Counted from the first letter of the stretch, positions 1 to 9,028 are shown. The stretch is DNA of 64,000 nt from Rhizobium sp. P38BS-XIX (GCF_012641435.1 NZ_JABAIJ010000008.1:248001-312000), one strand, 5' to 3'. The notes: generated by a model not told the origin, from the letters alone. Numbers and translations: made by a program.

Positions 1-1
1 T

Positions 2-1366
2 GGCGGAAAGGATCACGATATCACCTCCCGCGTTGCGGAGATCGCAGCCGGTATGCAAAGCGTCGAGCATGTCGTTGTCACGTCGGGATCGGCACCGACA
101 CGCGCGTCGGGAAACTTCGAAATTCATGCCTATGAGAGTTTTGGCGATAACGCGCCGCTCGTCTTCGATCGCGTCGCCTTCTCGCATCCGCTCTACGTGC
201 TCTACACCTCAGGCACGACCGGAGCGCCGAAAGCCATCGTCCATTCAACCGGCGGAGTGATCCTCCAGCACGTCAAGGAACATCGCCTGCACGGGGACGT
301 CGGACAGGGAGACGTGGTCAGCTGGTACACCAACACCGCCTGGATGATGTATCATTGGCTCATCTCCGCGCTCGCCTGCGATGCCGCGATCCTGCTTTAT
401 GATGGCGCCCCGATCCTGAAGACTCCGGCCGGCCTAGACGTCACCCCGTTGTGGAAGGCATGCGAGGCAGCCCGCGTCACGCATTTTGGCACCAGCCCGA
501 AATATCTGGCAACGCTTGCCGACGAGGGATACCATCCCGCCGAACATCATGATCTTTCTGCGCTGCGCTCGGTTCTGTCGGCCGGCGCGCCCGTATCTCC
601 GCAGCAGTTCGACTGGGTTTACGATCACATCAAGCGCGACATGGTCTTCGCATCGATCTCCGGCGGCACGGAGATCATCGGTTGTTTCCTGCTCGGTTCG
701 CCCCTGCATCCGGTTCGACGTGGCCACTTAACGGTAAAGGGCCTCGGACTCGCCGTTGCCGTCATGGACGATCGCAATGCGCCGGTCTTTGGCCGCCAGG
801 GCGATCTCGTCTGCACCGAACCCTTTCCATCCATGCCGCTCACTTTCTGGGGTGACGGCGGGATGCAACGATACCACGATACATATTTTGCCCATCGCCG
901 AGAGATCTGGACACACGGCGATATCGCCGAAATGACGCCATATGGGTCTGCGGTGATCTATGGACGCTCGGATACCACGCTCAAGCCTGGCGGCGTCCGC
1001 ATCGGGACTGCCGAAATCTATGCAGCCTGCGAACGCTTCACCGAAATCGAAGATTGCCTTGTCTTCGGCGCGCCGGTTCCCGGCGACGAAGAAATCGTTC
1101 TTTGCGTGAAGTTGAAGGACGGTGCAGCGCTTTCGGACACACTCGCCAAAAAGATCCGCGGCATGATCCGCGACATGGCGTCGCCGCGCCACGTCCCGCA
1201 TCGCATCCATCTGGTCGGTGCCATTCCCTACACGCTGAACGGCAAGCGCGTCGAGGGTGCCGCCCGCACCGTAGTTGAAGGCGGCACAGTCAAGAATATG
1301 GGGTCCTTGGCCAATCCCGAATGCCTCGAAGAATATAGGGCGCTCGACAGGAGCAAAGCCGCATGA
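2..1366 (+). CDS. Acetoacetyl-CoA synthetase-like acyl-CoA ligase (5' end outside window)
   Basis: ATP-dependent CoA ligase of the ANL superfamily, most like acetoacetyl-CoA synthetase, which activates acetoacetate or another short acid in the cytoplasm. The frame is open from base 2, so the N-terminal part lies to the left of the window; about 454 residues are visible. The P-loop YTSGTTGAPK is near nt 203-232, the hinge/ATP-ribose segment reads GRSDTTLKPGG, and the catalytic-lysine motif NGKR is at nt 1238-1249. The stop overlaps the next start as ATGA (1363-1366), so translation is coupled to the thiolase-like gene. The real substrate is open: neighbours (thiolase-like, DUF35, MaoC) suggest a CoA-thioester degradation route rather than plain ketone-body use. 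Confidence 0.85.
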   Translation, partial: GGKDHDITSRVAEIAAGMQSVEHVVVTSGSAPTRASGNFEIHAYESFGDNAPLVFDRVAFSHPLYVLYTSGTTGAPKAIVHSTGGVILQHVKEHRLHGDVGQGDVVSWYTNTAWMMYHWLISALACDAAILLYDGAPILKTPAGLDVTPLWKACEAARVTHFGTSPKYLATLADEGYHPAEHHDLSALRSVLSAGAPVSPQQFDWVYDHIKRDMVFASISGGTEIIGCFLLGSPLHPVRRGHLTVKGLGLAVAVMDDRNAPVFGRQGDLVCTEPFPSMPLTFWGDGGMQRYHDTYFAHRREIWTHGDIAEMTPYGSAVIYGRSDTTLKPGGVRIGTAEIYAACERFTEIEDCLVFGAPVPGDEEIVLCVKLKDGAALSDTLAKKIRGMIRDMASPRHVPHRIHLVGAIPYTLNGKRVEGAARTVVEGGTVKNMGSLANPECLEEYRALDRSKAA

Positions 1367-2520
1367 GGCAGCAGGGATCAAAAGGCGCGATCATCGGTAT
1401 AGGCGAATTGAAGCCGATGCGCCGGACCGAGGGTATCACGACACTGGAGATGCTGGCGAAAGTGTCGACAGCCGCCGTTGCGGACGCAGGGATCGAGCCT
1501 TACGAAATCGACGGCCTGCTGGTTGGTCCGCAAGTCGGCGAAACGCCGCAACATGTGCCGGCGACGATTGCCGAATATCTGGGGCTGCGCCCCTCAATGG
1601 GCAACGTCGTCGATCTCGGCGGCGCGTCGGGTGCCGGCATGGTCTGGCGAGCTGCGGCAGCCATTGAGGCAGGCATGTGCGAGACGGTCCTGTGCGTTCT
1701 CGGCAACGCGCGAGACGACGATCCTCCGCGCTCGCCCAATCGAAACCCCATCCGCGAATTCGACGTGCCGTTCGGCGCATCGGGCGCCAACATCTCCTAC
1801 GCGCTGTTCATGCAGGCCCACATGGCCCGCCATGGAACGAAGCCGGAGGACTACGCCGCGATCGCGCATTGGGCACGGCACAATGCGCAATTCAACGAGG
1901 AGGCGATCTTTTACGGCAAGCCGGCCAGCGTCGAGGAAATCCTTGCCTCACCGATGATCGCCTCACCGCTCCACCTTTTCGAAATCGTGATGCCGGTCGC
2001 AGGTGCCGAGGCCGTTATCGTGACCTCGGTGCGGCGGGCGCGCGAGCGCCAGCAGCGCCTGGTCCATCTGCTGGGTGCCGGCGAAAAGATCACCCACAGG
2101 GCCGCATCCCAGGCTCCGGACCTGACCACGGGCCCGCTGAAGCAGGCCATCGCGCGCGCACTGGCTCAGTCGGGAACGCGCGTCGAGGAGATGAATCTTC
2201 TGTCTCTCTACGACTGCTATACCATCATGGTGGCGCTGACGATCGAGGACGCCGGCCTTTGCCAGCCGGGCGGCTTTGGCGACTGGCTGAACGGCCGCGA
2301 TCTCTCGTTCAGCGGCGACACACCGCTCAACACGCATGGCGGTCAACTTGGTTTCGGTCAGCCCGATCTCGCCGGCGGCATGACACATATCGTGGAGGCG
2401 GTGCGCCAGCTTCGCGGCTCGGCGACCGGCCGTCAGATCAAGAATCCTCAGCTTGCGCTTGTCACCGGCAACGGCGCCACCGTCAGCGAGGCGACCGCAC
2501 TCGTGCTGGGAGCAGATTGA
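1363..2520 (+). CDS. Thiolase-like protein (non-condensing SCP-x/Ltp type)
   Basis: 385-residue thiolase-fold protein. The C-terminal HGG signature is kept (NTHGGQLGFGQ), but the segment where the nucleophilic cysteine of classical thiolases lies reads DLGGASGAG with no cysteine, and the usual C-terminal CGGGG loop is replaced by NGATVSEAT. This is the pattern of the SCP-x/Ltp2-like branch, members of which pair with a DUF35 protein and act as retro-aldolases or modified thiolases on CoA thioesters. The directly following DUF35 gene supports such a complex. Starts inside the ligase stop (ATGA) and ends inside the start of the DUF35 gene (TGATG). Substrate unknown. Confidence 0.8.
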   Translation: MRQQGSKGAIIGIGELKPMRRTEGITTLEMLAKVSTAAVADAGIEPYEIDGLLVGPQVGETPQHVPATIAEYLGLRPSMGNVVDLGGASGAGMVWRAAAAIEAGMCETVLCVLGNARDDDPPRSPNRNPIREFDVPFGASGANISYALFMQAHMARHGTKPEDYAAIAHWARHNAQFNEEAIFYGKPASVEEILASPMIASPLHLFEIVMPVAGAEAVIVTSVRRARERQQRLVHLLGAGEKITHRAASQAPDLTTGPLKQAIARALAQSGTRVEEMNLLSLYDCYTIMVALTIEDAGLCQPGGFGDWLNGRDLSFSGDTPLNTHGGQLGFGQPDLAGGMTHIVEAVRQLRGSATGRQIKNPQLALVTGNGATVSEATALVLGAD

Positions 2521-2948
2521 TGAGCCTTGATCTTTTAAGGACACCCGCGCCGACGATGACCGCGCTTACCGCGCCCTTCTGGAAGGCGGCCGAAGAAGGA
2601 CGACTTTCCATCCAGCACTGCCAGGAATGCGACGTCCATGTCTTCTATCCACGCCCGATATGTCCGCACTGCTGGAGCGACAAACTCGTCTGGAAAGACG
2701 CATCGGGTCGCGCCACGCTGAAATCTTTCTCCGTGGTTCACAAGCCCGGTCATCCGGGATGGCTGCCGATTGCTCCCTACACCGTCGGCGTGGTCGAACT
2801 TGAGGAAGGGCCGACCATGCTCACCTTCATTCTGCGAGATGCCGGTGACGAACTTGATGTGGGCGCAGCGGTTCACATGGTGCCGACGCGCATAGGCGGC
2901 CGGAACATGCCGGCTTTCAAGCAGTCACGATCTCAAGAAAGGACCTGA
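2520..2948 (+). CDS. DUF35 zinc-ribbon/OB-fold partner protein
   Basis: 142-residue protein with an N-terminal zinc ribbon (CQEC near residue 37 and CPHC near residue 52) followed by an OB-fold domain, the layout of DUF35 proteins (PF12172 plus PF01796). These act as subunits of thiolase-like aldolases or hydratases, binding the acyl-CoA. Translation starts within the stop of the thiolase-like gene (ATG at 2520 shares its A with the TGA), so the two products are probably made in equal amount. A longer in-frame reading upstream is only a shadow of the thiolase gene. Confidence 0.85.
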   Translation: MSLDLLRTPAPTMTALTAPFWKAAEEGRLSIQHCQECDVHVFYPRPICPHCWSDKLVWKDASGRATLKSFSVVHKPGHPGWLPIAPYTVGVVELEEGPTMLTFILRDAGDELDVGAAVHMVPTRIGGRNMPAFKQSRSQERT

Positions 2949-2949
2949 T

Positions 2950-3402
2950 ATGAGTGAATCGAAACTGGACGGCTGGGCGGGCGTCATCAAGGGCAAGCCG
3001 AAGGTCGGTGACGTCGCCGAACGATCGAGACGCACGGGCATGAAAGACATCGAGGCGTTCACCGAAATGACCGGCGACCGCAATCCGCTCCACTACGACC
3101 GGGCGCTCGCGGAAGCCTCGATCTTCGGTAAGTTGATCGTCCAGGGCGGCGTGACGTCGGGTATCCTGAACGCACTGGTCGCAGAAGACCTTCCCGGGCC
3201 GGGCACCGTCTTCCTTGGCGTCGAATGGAAATTCGTCAAAGCCGTCGGCGTCGACGAAACAATCACCGGCCGCGTCGAAATCAAGGACGTCCGCGACGAC
3301 AAGCCGATCTGCAAGATCGAGACGACCGTGCGCAACGAAGCCGGCGAAATCTGCCTCTCCGGAACCGCGACCGTCTATACCGTCGCGCTGGCGAAGGGCT
3401 GA
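2950..3402 (+). CDS. MaoC-like (R)-specific enoyl-CoA hydratase
   Basis: 150-residue single hot-dog-fold hydratase of the MaoC family, which adds water to 2-enoyl-CoA thioesters. The hydratase motif DRNPLHYD gives the catalytic pair Asp-43 and His-48, followed by the conserved FGKLIVQGG turn. It begins one base after the DUF35 stop and belongs to the same operon. Ligase, hydratase and thiolase-like/DUF35 could together activate, hydrate and cleave a side chain. Confidence 0.85.
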   Translation: MSESKLDGWAGVIKGKPKVGDVAERSRRTGMKDIEAFTEMTGDRNPLHYDRALAEASIFGKLIVQGGVTSGILNALVAEDLPGPGTVFLGVEWKFVKAVGVDETITGRVEIKDVRDDKPICKIETTVRNEAGEICLSGTATVYTVALAKG

Positions 3403-3407
3403 CGGCA

Positions 3408-4649
3408 TTGGGCGCATCCGGGACCTTGCACGACCGCGCAACCGGCATTGCACCGGGCCGGTGGTCGGTGTTGCTGACGCTTTGCATATCGGTCGTGCTG
3501 TCGATGACGACCTGGTTCTCCGCAACCGCCGTAACGCCGGAATTGAAGGCGGCCTGGGCGCTGAGCGACGGCCAGGTGGCCTGGATGACCAATGGGGTAC
3601 AGATCGGCTTCGTGATCGGTGCGCTGGCTTCCAGTCTCGTCAATCTGCCGGATGTCGTCCAACTGAATCGGCTGATGGCCATTGCCTCCATCCTGGCAGC
3701 GGTGGTCAACGCCACGCTGCTGCTGGAACCCAGTGCCTCGCTGGCTGTCCTCTGCCGCTTTCTCACCGGCTTGTCGCTGTCGGCCGTCTATCCGCCGGCG
3801 CTGAAGCTGGTCTCGACCTGGTTCGTGCGCGATCGCGGCCTTGCCCTTGGGGCCATCGTCGGCGCGCTGACGCTTGGCTCCTCCATGCCGCACCTGTTTC
3901 GGGCCATCACCCAGGCAATCGATTGGCATCTGGTTATTGCATTGTCGAGCGCGGCCTCTCTTGTCGCCGGGCTCTGCTTTCTCCTGTTTGCGAAAGAAGG
4001 CCCTTACCCGTTCGGAAAGGCCATCTTCAATCCACGCCAGATCGGCAAGGTCCTGAAGGACAGGGATCTCGTTCTGGTGAATATCGGCTATTTCGGCCAT
4101 ATGTGGGAGCTCTATGCCATGTGGACATGGCTTCTGGTCTTCGTGCGCTCCGCACTCGATGGCAAGATATCGCTCGCGCACACGTCGTTGGTCACATTCT
4201 TTGCCATCGGCGCCGGCCTCCTCGGCTGTATCGCCGGCGGCCTGCTCTCGGACCGGTTCGGGCGAACGGCAACGACGGCGGGCTTCATGATCGTTTCCGG
4301 CCTGTGCGCCTTGCTGATCGGCTTCGTCTTCGATGGTCCGACCTGGCTGGTCGTCCTGGTTGCAATCGTCTGGGGCATCTCCATCATCGGCGATTCCCCG
4401 CTTTTCTCCGCCGCCGTTACCGAACTCTGCGATCGCAATTTTGTCGGCACGGCGCTGTGCCTGCAGATGGGTCTCGGTTACGCGCTCACTGTCCTGGTGA
4501 TCTGGTTGATGCCTTTGATTGCGGCCTTCACCGGAAGCTGGCACTGGACGTTCATGTTTCTCGCTCCCGGACCGTTGCTCGGCGCCTGGGCGATGCTCTC
4601 GCTCAGACGTTCCCCGTCAGCCATCAAGCTTGCCGGCGGCAGACGGTGA
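3408..4649 (+). CDS. MFS transporter
   Basis: About 413 residues with roughly 12 hydrophobic segments; a motif-A-like loop, GGLLSDRFGR, follows the seventh segment. No ATG lies before the first membrane segment; TTG at 3408, preceded by GAAGGG, is the best start, 5 nt after the MaoC stop. It overlaps the next transporter gene by GTGA (4646-4649). Likely imports the acid or ester handled by the upstream enzymes, or exports a product; substrate not readable. Confidence 0.75.
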   Translation: MGASGTLHDRATGIAPGRWSVLLTLCISVVLSMTTWFSATAVTPELKAAWALSDGQVAWMTNGVQIGFVIGALASSLVNLPDVVQLNRLMAIASILAAVVNATLLLEPSASLAVLCRFLTGLSLSAVYPPALKLVSTWFVRDRGLALGAIVGALTLGSSMPHLFRAITQAIDWHLVIALSSAASLVAGLCFLLFAKEGPYPFGKAIFNPRQIGKVLKDRDLVLVNIGYFGHMWELYAMWTWLLVFVRSALDGKISLAHTSLVTFFAIGAGLLGCIAGGLLSDRFGRTATTAGFMIVSGLCALLIGFVFDGPTWLVVLVAIVWGISIIGDSPLFSAAVTELCDRNFVGTALCLQMGLGYALTVLVIWLMPLIAAFTGSWHWTFMFLAPGPLLGAWAMLSLRRSPSAIKLAGGRR

Positions 4650-5800
4650 AAACGACGCTCGGCAGGATTTGCCTTCTGGCACTAGGCCCGGCACTCGGTC
4701 TCGGCATCGCGCGCTTTGCCTATGGGCTGTTGCTTCCGGCAATGAAGAGCGATCTCGGCTGGAGTTATTCGCAAGCGGGATGGCTGAACACGATCAATGC
4801 GGTCGGCTATATCGCCGGCGCTGCGACGTCGGCTGCTACGGCCCGTTGGCTGGGTGCTGCGCGAACTTACGGATTTGGGGCTCTCATCACGGTCGTCAGC
4901 GTGCTTTCGCTCGGCATCACCGACAATTTCGCAGCCCTCAGCCTGTTCCGGTTGTTGTCCGGCGTATCAGGCGCGTGTATCTTCGTGACGGGCGGCGCAA
5001 TGACGATGGCGCTTGCTGCGGAACGGCCGCAGGGTCGAAGCGTGGCGATCGGCCTTTTCTACGCCGGAGCCGGCTTCGGTCTTGCCGTTACCGGCCTGCT
5101 GGTCCCCGAATGGCTGGAAAAATTCGGACAGGAGACTTGGCGAAGCATGTGGCAGCTGCTTGCCGCCATGGGCGCGATCTTTGCCGTCGCCGGTTATCTC
5201 GCCGCGCGAGAGACGCATGCGGGCAGCGCCATTCGTGAAAGCGAACGTCGACGCTATGCTCCGCTTGGCCATAAATGGATCCTGCTCGGCTACGCCGCAT
5301 TCGGGGCGGGCTCGACCGGCTACATGACCTTCATGGTCGCCTATCTCAAATCCGATGGCCAGCCAGCCTGGCATGTCGGTCTTTTCTGGACGACGATCGG
5401 CCTCGCATCCATGGCCGCGCCATGGATCTGGCCGCGTCTCCTGTCAGGCACCAGAAACGCCGTCGCATTTTCTATCCTGGTCGGTATCAATGGCTTGGGA
5501 ATGGCGATCCCGCTCTGCAACCCTTCCTTTGCTGCCATGATAGGTTCAGCACTGGTGTTCGGCTCGACATTCTTTGCCGTCGTGGCCGCGACAAGCGAAT
5601 TCGTCAGGCGCCATGTCGAGGACAGCAGGCATACCGCCGCAATCGGCACCTTTACCCTCGCCTTCGGGATCGGTCAGACGCTTGGCCCCTTCAGCATCGG
5701 CCTTTTCACGGATATGACCGGTTCTCTTTATACCGGTCTTCTGATCGGCGCCGTGCTGGTCGCCGCCGGGATGATCCTGTCGCTGTTTCAGAGGAGCTGA
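4646..5800 (+). CDS. MFS transporter, YbfB/YjiJ type
   Basis: 384 residues, GTG start overlapping the preceding stop. Twelve predicted membrane segments. The N-terminus (LGPALGLGIARFAYGLLLPAM) and the AGWLNTINAVGYIAGA stretch are typical of the YbfB/YjiJ family (MFS_4, formerly DUF1228). Two MFS genes of different subfamilies in tandem at the end of one operon is unusual and may mean uptake of two related substrates or one importer plus one exporter. No function beyond transport can be read. Confidence 0.8.
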   Translation: MKTTLGRICLLALGPALGLGIARFAYGLLLPAMKSDLGWSYSQAGWLNTINAVGYIAGAATSAATARWLGAARTYGFGALITVVSVLSLGITDNFAALSLFRLLSGVSGACIFVTGGAMTMALAAERPQGRSVAIGLFYAGAGFGLAVTGLLVPEWLEKFGQETWRSMWQLLAAMGAIFAVAGYLAARETHAGSAIRESERRRYAPLGHKWILLGYAAFGAGSTGYMTFMVAYLKSDGQPAWHVGLFWTTIGLASMAAPWIWPRLLSGTRNAVAFSILVGINGLGMAIPLCNPSFAAMIGSALVFGSTFFAVVAATSEFVRRHVEDSRHTAAIGTFTLAFGIGQTLGPFSIGLFTDMTGSLYTGLLIGAVLVAAGMILSLFQRS

Positions 5801-5934
5801 CGGCAATTCGCGGCAAGCTCCCCGTTCTCGCGTATCGAGGAACATCGGGTTTGCAATCCTATGCCTTGATGATCTTTTTTAGATACCCATCATATTCGAT
5901 TGCCAAAAATGGCAAATCAGTCCACCCTTTATGC

Positions 5935-6168
5935 ATGTCCGATATTAGCCGCCCTTTCGTGACCGAGGATGATCCAGACAGGCACTTGCGCTGCCAGGAT
6001 GCCCTTCAGGCGTCTTTACAGGATCTTGTGAAGGCGGCCGAGGCGGCGGGATGGTCTGAACGCGAAGTCGTGCTTGCCATATTTGAGCTCGCGGACAATC
6101 ACCTGCGCACGCTTGAGGCCAACGATAATACCGACGCCTTGATCGAACTCCTCAAACGGATGACCTGA
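5935..6168 (+). CDS. Conserved small hypothetical protein
   Basis: 77-residue acidic, helical protein (SRPFVTEDDPDRHLRCQDA, then a helix ending in FELADNHL). It resembles a family of short proteins of unknown function scattered through rhizobial genomes. ATG at 5935 is chosen because the recognisable part begins there; in-frame ATGs about 65 nt upstream would add a basic stretch with no family resemblance. Sits 134 nt after the MFS gene and converges on a LysR gene. No function assigned. Confidence 0.6.
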   Translation: MSDISRPFVTEDDPDRHLRCQDALQASLQDLVKAAEAAGWSEREVVLAIFELADNHLRTLEANDNTDALIELLKRMT

Positions 6169-6197
6169 GCGCCGTTTCCAGTTTCCAAACCTGCGTA

Positions 6198-7097
6198 TCA
6201 CGGCCTCTGATTATCGGCCCGCGCTTCCGTGAGAAGCCAGTTTGCAAAATCCTGTATCGGACCGTCGCTCAATCGGATCGGCTCGGGAAGGATCAGGCAG
6301 AAGGTCTTGGAGATCGACCGGCCGTCAGGCCACGGCGCGACAAGGCGGCCTTCCGCCAACTCCGTCTCGACGTAGAGGCGCGGCACCAGCACAACGCCGA
6401 GCCCCGCGAGCGCCGCTTCAATCAGCATGACGTGAAGATCATAGCGAGGGCCGATCGCAGGATTGGTCAACGCGATCCCGGCCTCCTGAGCATAGCGCTG
6501 CCAAGCGTCCGGGTTCTGGCGCCGATGGAGGCGCGGAAGCTCATCGAGAACGGGCGGTTCCCCACCTTTGCCAAGAAGCATCGGATGGCAAACGGGAACC
6601 AATGTTTCCTGCAGCAAGCGATGCGTTCGCATTCCGGTCCAGGCAGGATGATCGAAATGAATTGCTCCGTCAAAGCCGCTTCCGGCTAGGACGAACGGCT
6701 CCATCCTCTCGGCAAGATGCACGATAATATTCGGATGCTTCTCTCGAAATCGAGCCAAACGGGGGATGAGCCAGCGCGCGGCGAAAGTGGGAATGGTGGC
6801 GATATCGATGCTGCCACCATTGCTCGGCTCACCCATCAGATATTGGCTGTCGCGCTCCAGCCGATCGAGCGACTCGCGAACCTGGGCTGCATAACGTTCT
6901 CCATTCGGTAAAAGCCGGACACGATTGCCGATCCGCTCGAACAGCGTGACGCCCAGGAAGACCTCGAGCCGCCCTATCTGGCGGCTGATAGCGCCTTCGG
7001 TCAGCGCCAGTTCCTCGGCAGCGCGAGCAAAGCTCCCATGGCGGGCCGACGCTTCGAACGCCATCAGCGCGGAATTGCTTGGAATCTTGCGGCGCAT
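6198..7097 (-). CDS. LysR-family transcriptional regulator (GcvA-like)
   Basis: 299 residues. Winged HTH at about residues 8-65 (ALMAFEASARHGSFARAAEEL, then GAISRQIGRLE), followed by a periplasmic-binding-like effector domain. The N-terminal wording is that of the GcvA subgroup. Divergent from the gene at 7254, with a 156-nt intergenic region that contains the palindrome ATATCGATAT at 7160-7169. It most likely controls the 7254-9004 cluster and itself; the ligand is unknown. Confidence 0.88.
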   Translation of the reverse strand: MRRKIPSNSALMAFEASARHGSFARAAEELALTEGAISRQIGRLEVFLGVTLFERIGNRVRLLPNGERYAAQVRESLDRLERDSQYLMGEPSNGGSIDIATIPTFAARWLIPRLARFREKHPNIIVHLAERMEPFVLAGSGFDGAIHFDHPAWTGMRTHRLLQETLVPVCHPMLLGKGGEPPVLDELPRLHRRQNPDAWQRYAQEAGIALTNPAIGPRYDLHVMLIEAALAGLGVVLVPRLYVETELAEGRLVAPWPDGRSISKTFCLILPEPIRLSDGPIQDFANWLLTEARADNQRP

Positions 7098-7253
7098 GAT
7101 CGGCTCCCGGCGTGCTGGCTCGGCACCAGCTTGATATTATGTCATTGAAGCGTGAGCCGATATCGATATGTGGCCGGCAATCAGCGCCTTATCATGATCA
7201 AATATCAACGACAAGCAAGGCCAAAGACGGCGCTTGCGATTAAAGGTGGTACA

Positions 7254-7799
7254 ATGATCTACACGGTGGAATGCAGCTTTGCCGACCCAGTCAGCGAGGG
7301 CGAATGGAACAACTTCTATAGCTTCGACAAGCTCCCGGCCCTCATTTCGGTCAGCGGCTTTCACACGTCGCAGCGCTTCAAGGCATTGCGCGTCGGCTGC
7401 CCCGTTTATCTCGCCATGCACTCGATCGACGGCCTCGAGATTCTGACTGGAGAGGAATACCGCCAGAAGGGCGGTGGTAATTTTGCGCGCTGGCAACAGC
7501 ACATCACCGACTGGCACCGAAATCTCTATGACGGCGTCGAGCGGGTAATGGCCGTTCATGACGACGAGTATCTGGTGCTCAGCGCGACGGGGCCCGAGTC
7601 ACTGCTCGAATTAGGTCTTGCGCCACAAGCAATACACGCGGTCGCAATGGAGAAATTTCCGGAACGCCGATGGCTGGCAAAATCGAAGCGCGATGAGATT
7701 GCCGACATCGACCGCTTGCCCGACGGTATCCATATCTACGAGCCGATGACCGCGCAGCTGACCAGCGGTAGCGACCCCATTGTCGGGAAGGCACGATAA
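7254..7799 (+). CDS. Protein of unknown function, first gene of LysR-linked cluster
   Basis: 181 residues, no signal peptide or membrane segment. ATG at 7254 has an AGGTGG ribosome site just upstream; the in-frame ATG at 7152 would add 34 weakly basic residues in the regulator's promoter region. The sequence is rich in aromatic residues (EGEWNNFYSFDKLPAL, WQQHITDWHRNLY) and suggests a ferredoxin-like alpha/beta-barrel fold, as in EthD-type proteins, but no motif is decisive. First of three closely spaced genes with a tautomerase-like and a metallo-beta-lactamase protein. Confidence 0.7.
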   Translation: MIYTVECSFADPVSEGEWNNFYSFDKLPALISVSGFHTSQRFKALRVGCPVYLAMHSIDGLEILTGEEYRQKGGGNFARWQQHITDWHRNLYDGVERVMAVHDDEYLVLSATGPESLLELGLAPQAIHAVAMEKFPERRWLAKSKRDEIADIDRLPDGIHIYEPMTAQLTSGSDPIVGKAR

Positions 7800-7805
7800 G
7801 CACCG

Positions 7806-8132
7806 ATGCCGAATATCACGATCTTCCTTCCTGCAGAAAGACTGCCTTCCGACGAAGCACTCGCGCAGCTTACGGAGCAATGTACCGAACTTTGCACGGG
7901 CGTGCTGCAGGCCGCCTTGGCAAAGGTCCATGTCATCTATGTCCCCGTTCGCCACGGCCGGGGGCACCCGGTCTTTGCAGACATCCGCTATCGCCTTGAG
8001 ACCTTTCGCACACCGGCCGTCATGGATCGGTTCATGAAGGGTCTGGATGATGCCATCAGACGCCACCTCGACCTGACCGCACGCATCCGTTGCTTCGGCT
8101 ATGCAGCTGCCAACATTCAAGCGCGCAACTGA
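7806..8132 (+). CDS. Tautomerase-like small protein
   Basis: 108 residues beginning Met-Pro (MPNITIFLPAERLPSDEAL), followed by a beta strand, a long helix and a second strand (VHVIYVPV). An N-terminal proline after Met with beta-alpha-beta order is the hallmark of the tautomerase superfamily, where Pro-1 is the catalytic base, but the family match is weak and the usual downstream arginines are not obvious. Six nt after the preceding gene, 20 nt before the metallo-hydrolase, so co-transcribed. Confidence 0.6.
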   Translation: MPNITIFLPAERLPSDEALAQLTEQCTELCTGVLQAALAKVHVIYVPVRHGRGHPVFADIRYRLETFRTPAVMDRFMKGLDDAIRRHLDLTARIRCFGYAAANIQARN

Positions 8133-8152
8133 ACTGCGGCCCGGAGACAGTC

Positions 8153-9004
8153 ATGAATAAAACTGCATTTCCCAGCCAACAGATTGGCGACTTGACGATT
8201 ACGGCGATCAGCGACGGCTACCTCGCCGCAGGCCTTGATCTCCTGTCGAATATTGCCCCTGGTGACGCCTCCCGCATGCAACAGAATGCAGGGATCGCGA
8301 ATAATACCGAGATCCATATCAACTGCTACCTGGTGCGGGGAGGCGGCCGCACGATCCTGATCGACGCGGGAGCCGGCGGTTTCAGGCAGTGGGGTGGCAG
8401 GCTTGAGAGCAATCTTGGATTAGCCGGTATCGAGCCCTACCAGATCGACGCCATCCTGTTGACACACGCCCATCCGGATCATGTTGGAGGGCTCGCCAAG
8501 ACTTCGGGAGAAGCGACTTTTCCGAATGCAGAGCTTGTCGTTCACAACCGGGAACTCGCATTCTGGCGAGATGACGGCAACTTGAGCCGCGCGACGGAGC
8601 GTGCTCGAGGCGGCTTCCTTGTCGCGCGTCGAGCTTTCGACGCCTATCGCGACAGGCTGCGGATTGTTGAAGCCGGCGAGGTGCTTCGCGGCATCACGGC
8701 GATGCCGTTACCGGGTCACACCGCAGGGCATACCGGTTATCGCCTTGAATCCGGCGGTCGCAATCTACTTGTCTGGGGGGACATTGTTCACTTTCCCCAA
8801 ATCCAGATTCCGCGGCCGGATGTTTCGATCGCGTTCGATCATGACGCGTCTCTTGCCGCCTCGACTCGAGCGCGACTGCTGGATCTTGTGAGTGCGGATC
8901 AGCTGTCGATCGCCGGCATGCATCTGGGCGAGCTTGGTTTCGCGCACGTCGCGCGAAAGGGTGAAACCTATGCCGTTAGGTATATGGAGCATCCGCCGAA
9001 ATGA
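8153..9004 (+). CDS. MBL-fold metallo-hydrolase
   Basis: 283 residues. The dinuclear-metal motif HAHPDHVGG places His-105, His-107, Asp-109 and His-110; a further His in PGHTAGH and the bridging Asp in WGDIVHF follow, with a last His in GMHLG. This is the layout of the AHL-lactonase/glyoxalase-II-like branch. GGAG lies 7 nt before the ATG. It may hydrolyse a lactone, ester or thioester made in the 7254-8132 pathway. A role in degrading homoserine lactones is possible but untested; the family is broad. Confidence 0.85.
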   Translation: MNKTAFPSQQIGDLTITAISDGYLAAGLDLLSNIAPGDASRMQQNAGIANNTEIHINCYLVRGGGRTILIDAGAGGFRQWGGRLESNLGLAGIEPYQIDAILLTHAHPDHVGGLAKTSGEATFPNAELVVHNRELAFWRDDGNLSRATERARGGFLVARRAFDAYRDRLRIVEAGEVLRGITAMPLPGHTAGHTGYRLESGGRNLLVWGDIVHFPQIQIPRPDVSIAFDHDASLAASTRARLLDLVSADQLSIAGMHLGELGFAHVARKGETYAVRYMEHPPK

Positions 9005-9028
9005 CTTGAGAGCAGCTACATCCCTGGA

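Noticed and set aside
3375..4544. Long open frame (about 390 codons) on the minus strand opposite the first MFS gene
   Set aside because: Composition is rich in Arg, Gln, Asp and His with no domain, no ribosome site, and it mirrors a clear membrane transporter; typical antisense shadow in GC-rich DNA.
8153..9004. Calling the metallo-hydrolase an AHL lactonase tied to the quorum-sensing locus
   Set aside because: The HxHxDH family is too broad, and the gene is 40 kb away from luxI under a different regulator.
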